Assembly: GCF_000247815.1 (NCBI RefSeq) | Contig: NC_021673.1 | Location: 109,263,432 to 109,327,431 of the forward strand | Length of the DNA stretch: 64,000 nt | Source of the DNA: Ficedula albicollis | Lineage: Eukaryota; Chordata; Aves; Passeriformes; Muscicapidae | Direction of reading: 5' to 3' | Shown here: one piece after another, positions 61,131 through 64,000 of the stretch | Layout: each line of letters starts with the position of its first letter | How positions within the stretch are numbered: position 1 is the first letter of the stretch | Notes under the pieces: generated by a model | Database searches by the model: none | What the model was told of the DNA's origin: nothing | The model's input: only the letters and a program-made list of their open reading frames with translations | Position numbers and translations under genes: made by a program

Positions 61131-62436
61131 ACCTGGATGCTGCAGAAGGTCTGCCATGTCCAAGCCACTAAAGGTGGTTTGAACCTGCACATGCAGCTGT
61201 TTTCCTGATGCCATCATGCTCTAATACAGAACAGCAACCATACCTGAAAGCCTTGCCTTGTGCATTCATCAACCAGCCCTGCACATTCCCCAGGTATTAT
61301 GGATATTCTGCTACCAAAATCTGTTTTGTTCTGCCTTCTCTCTGCCCTATATTTATCAATGCCACACATTAGAGGGCAGGATGAGGAGTCTCTGTGGTGT
61401 CTTTAGCACAACACAGGAACAGTGGTTTTCTTATTTCTAGTTCAGCCTTTGAGGAAAGATAGCCTGAAATGGAACACATCCTGAACCATTGGTGATGAAT
61501 GACACAGATCTGTTTATACAGATGTTTATACAGTGTTAGTTAATTGTAATTATTTATTGTTCCAAATTCCAAAGCAGCTTGCAGCATTGCAGAGATCTGC
61601 TAAGTGATCAGTGTTCTGCAGAGATGCTGTGAACATTGGCTTCTAAAATATAGGTGAGACTCAGCATGAATCTATACCAAAGTTCTCTGCAAAAAAGTGA
61701 AACATGACATTGAGTTTGTTCTTAGCAGCCCATTTCAGCCTCCATTACCACTGCAGAATAGATGCCCTTAGTGTGACATGGTGGGAGAGGAATTTTAACA
61801 TGACACATGCACAGATGGGTCAGAGAAGGGACATTTTGCACATCTTCTTCACCTCCAGTCTCCCAACTCATCCAACTCCCTCCTGCCTCTAGCAAATGTT
61901 ATTTCCTTTAGCTCCTTTGTGTGGGTGCTGACAAAATGCAGGCCTACAGCAATGTTTTTTCCATTTCAAGAGATAGGGAAGCCTGAATTAAGTCTTCCCT
62001 GTTGATGTTTGCATTGTGATATGTTTATTTTGATTTATTTTTATGCAGCTTAGGGCTCTATTAATTCAGTCACATTTACTCCTCCTGCTCACCTTCAAGT
62101 TCACTATTATCAGCTTCTTACTTGCTTACCATCCCTGTATCACCATCAGGGATGTGCAGTTCGTTCTTTGCTCCTCCACATTAAAAGCACTTTGGAGGGT
62201 TTGCTTTTTGCTATTCAGATCATCACACCTTCATGTAGCTGCTGCTGCTGTCCTGCTTTCATATGGGCAACCATATCCTTGATATTTAATTTTATTTTAA
62301 ATTTCATCTGATAATTCAACTGACTATTCCAACTCAAAATCATAGGGATCAGCCTAGAAACTATACTTTCATTTTCCTGGGATCAGGAGATTGTGAGAAC
62401 AGTGGCAGTTTGGTTGGATAAAGGGTTCCCTCTATC

Positions 62437-62598
62437 CCACATGTGACTGATGGCTTTTACCAAATCATGCCTGTCCTCAGCAAGTTGATACTCTCATATT
62501 TAATACCTGATCATTTTCCACATGTGACTGATGGCTTTTGCCAAATCATGGCTGTCCTCAGCAACTTGATACTCTCATATTTAATACCTGATCATTTT
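62437..62598. repeat. Tandem duplication, 2 copies x 81 bp
   Basis: CCACATGTGACTGATGGCTT begins at 62437 and 62518; both end in AATACCTGATCATTTT. Three substitutions separate the copies (TTACC/TTGCC, ATGCC/ATGGC, CAAG/CAAC). The length is the same as the 81-bp unit at 16.2 kb but the sequence is unrelated. Confidence 0.97.
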
Positions 62599-64000
62599 GT
62601 TCTGTGAATTTTCCTAATGATATTTTTTTTAACCTATGTACCCTTTAAGCTTCTGCTCTGTCAAAAGGAGTTTCCCAGTGTAGCCATGTTTAGGGTGAAA
62701 TAATACCATCTTTTGTTTATGTTGAACCTTTTAGCATGTTGCTCTTTCACTAATGTGCTATTAGTGCTGTGCCTTATCACTTGTGCCTCTATAAGCTAAG
62801 AAAAAAACTCCATATATTTCATTGTTTTGGAACAAAACACGTAGTTTTGTGAGTAAAAATAAAATGGTCCATAATGAATATGGCATAAAGTGTAAATTGC
62901 AAATCAGAGCTGACAATTGAATGCCTGAAAATCCGATGTTGCAATTTTCCCCCTTTCTTTAAGACCTTTGAACAAATCATTTGGGGCTCACAACATCTGA
63001 AAGCGCTTAGGTGAAAGTGGCATGAAGAGGTGTGATCAAAGCCATTTTCATAGCAGACATAAAAATCATAGCATATCTGATTTAAGACAGGGTAAGCAAA
63101 AGCTAACCTGCCTGCTGGAGAAGATTCCATTGAAACTAGTTTTAGCTATCATGAGGCTCAAGTAGCATGTTTGGGACGCTGGAGATTTGGATCTGAAGCA
63201 AACCCTCACCAACAGGCATTTAAATACGCTCGAGACTCCGACTCTTGCGATGTTATGATGTTATGTATATGAAGAAAACTCACTTTAAATTATGCAGTCT
63301 GATGTTAGGATGAAGTTAAATTGCATACGAAATAATAATTTTCATTATCAGTTTAAAAATCACCCCGCATTTTAAAAAGCTGTTCGTAGGCATCTCGCAA
63401 TGTAGGTTAAAAGAGAAGAAAAAAACCCAACTTTTTAGCAAGGTAAAAAATAATGTGTTTAGCTTCAGGCACTCTCTAAACTGCCTCTTTTCTGAGAAGG
63501 GAACACAGATGTGTGAGATTCTGGATTTAGTTCCAAGCCAATACTCTTAATTAACTTCAAATTGTTTAAATATATAACATCTCAGTGCAGGATGCAGCAT
63601 CCTGGGGGTGCACTGGGCTGCACCCAGGTGTCTGCTGTTCCCAAAGTTCACCTGCAGCACCCCAAACCACTGCAAGGGGCAAACATATCTGCCTCATAAT
63701 GGCAAATTGCTTCAATGTGTGCCTGTTCTTTGGGCGTGAAAACAGGGCCAGAAGGGTGTTCGTACTGGCAGGAATGCTTGGGATATGAAACAGAAATATT
63801 GGTTAAAGCTTGAAGAGCACATTTTGCCATTGCTTTCAAATCACCCTGGGAATAACTGGGAGAAGGGAAAGGTACTTAGGAAAGACATAGGGGTTCTGGA
63901 AGATGGAAACTGGTCCTAGACTGCAGCTCTCAGGAACAGACAGTAGGCAATGAGCAAGTAGGGAGACTGGGTTTCGTTGGGCCAAGGGATGGGTTCTAGA

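Larger units (their letters stand above)
58863..64000. other. Non-coding DNA to the right edge, no gene recognised
   Basis: Unique sequence apart from a hairpin (60,550) and two duplications (61,025 and 62,437) listed separately. Frames are below about 105 codons. The part at about 63,170-63,420 is AT-rich, non-repetitive and includes a GATGTTATGATGTTATG doublet; it could be conserved non-coding DNA but nothing here proves it. Confidence 0.55.

Overview
This window looks like intergenic or deep-intronic DNA from a bird, or less likely another archosaur or turtle. Every interspersed repeat I can recognise is of the CR1 LINE type or an older CR1/CORE-SINE relic. CR1 copies are 5'-truncated and sparse. 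There are no L1/Alu-like elements, no recognisable endogenous retrovirus and no DNA transposon. The sequence is AT-leaning and CpG-poor, except for one small CpG cluster near 57.2-57.3 kb. I found no intact protein-coding gene, rRNA, tRNA or CRISPR array. The long open frames are translations of simple repeats.

Layout. An 11-bp minisatellite runs off the left edge (1-397). Non-coding DNA then carries a CR1 copy at 7.5 kb, several short tandem duplications, a perfect 30-bp palindrome at 11.84 kb and a second CR1 at 16.5 kb. Two duplications are identical as far as I can read: period 337 bp at 19 kb and period 992 bp at 35-37 kb. At 30 kb there is an exon-intron-exon arrangement with good splice signals and a phase-matched small reading frame, the best candidate for a transcribed element. 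From 38 kb the window is dominated by extreme low-complexity blocks: three uninterrupted G runs of 314, 463 and 609 bases, and a 1,510-bp perfect (CCCTT)302 array. Three more CR1-type fragments (43.7, 50.4 and 56.2 kb) and a MIR-like relic (40.1-40.5 kb) are interspersed. A possible decayed protein-derived sequence lies on the minus strand at 54.1-56.0 kb. The last major structure is a shuffled local duplication at 58.05-58.86 kb with module order A B C D A A B C C B C D.

Interpretation. The window does not show a new multi-gene system. The strongest unusual signals are structural. First, all three poly-G runs lie between two copies of the same flank with an A or T homopolymer, which looks like sequencing or gap-filling failure rather than genomic DNA. 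Second, there are about fourteen two-copy tandem duplications; several have diverged copies (so are real), while the two largest are identical (so may be recent or false duplications). Third, the 58 kb shuffled locus looks like serial template switching. Fourth, every unit of the 11-bp minisatellite carries a TTC-N3-GAA and a GAA-N2-TTC motif.
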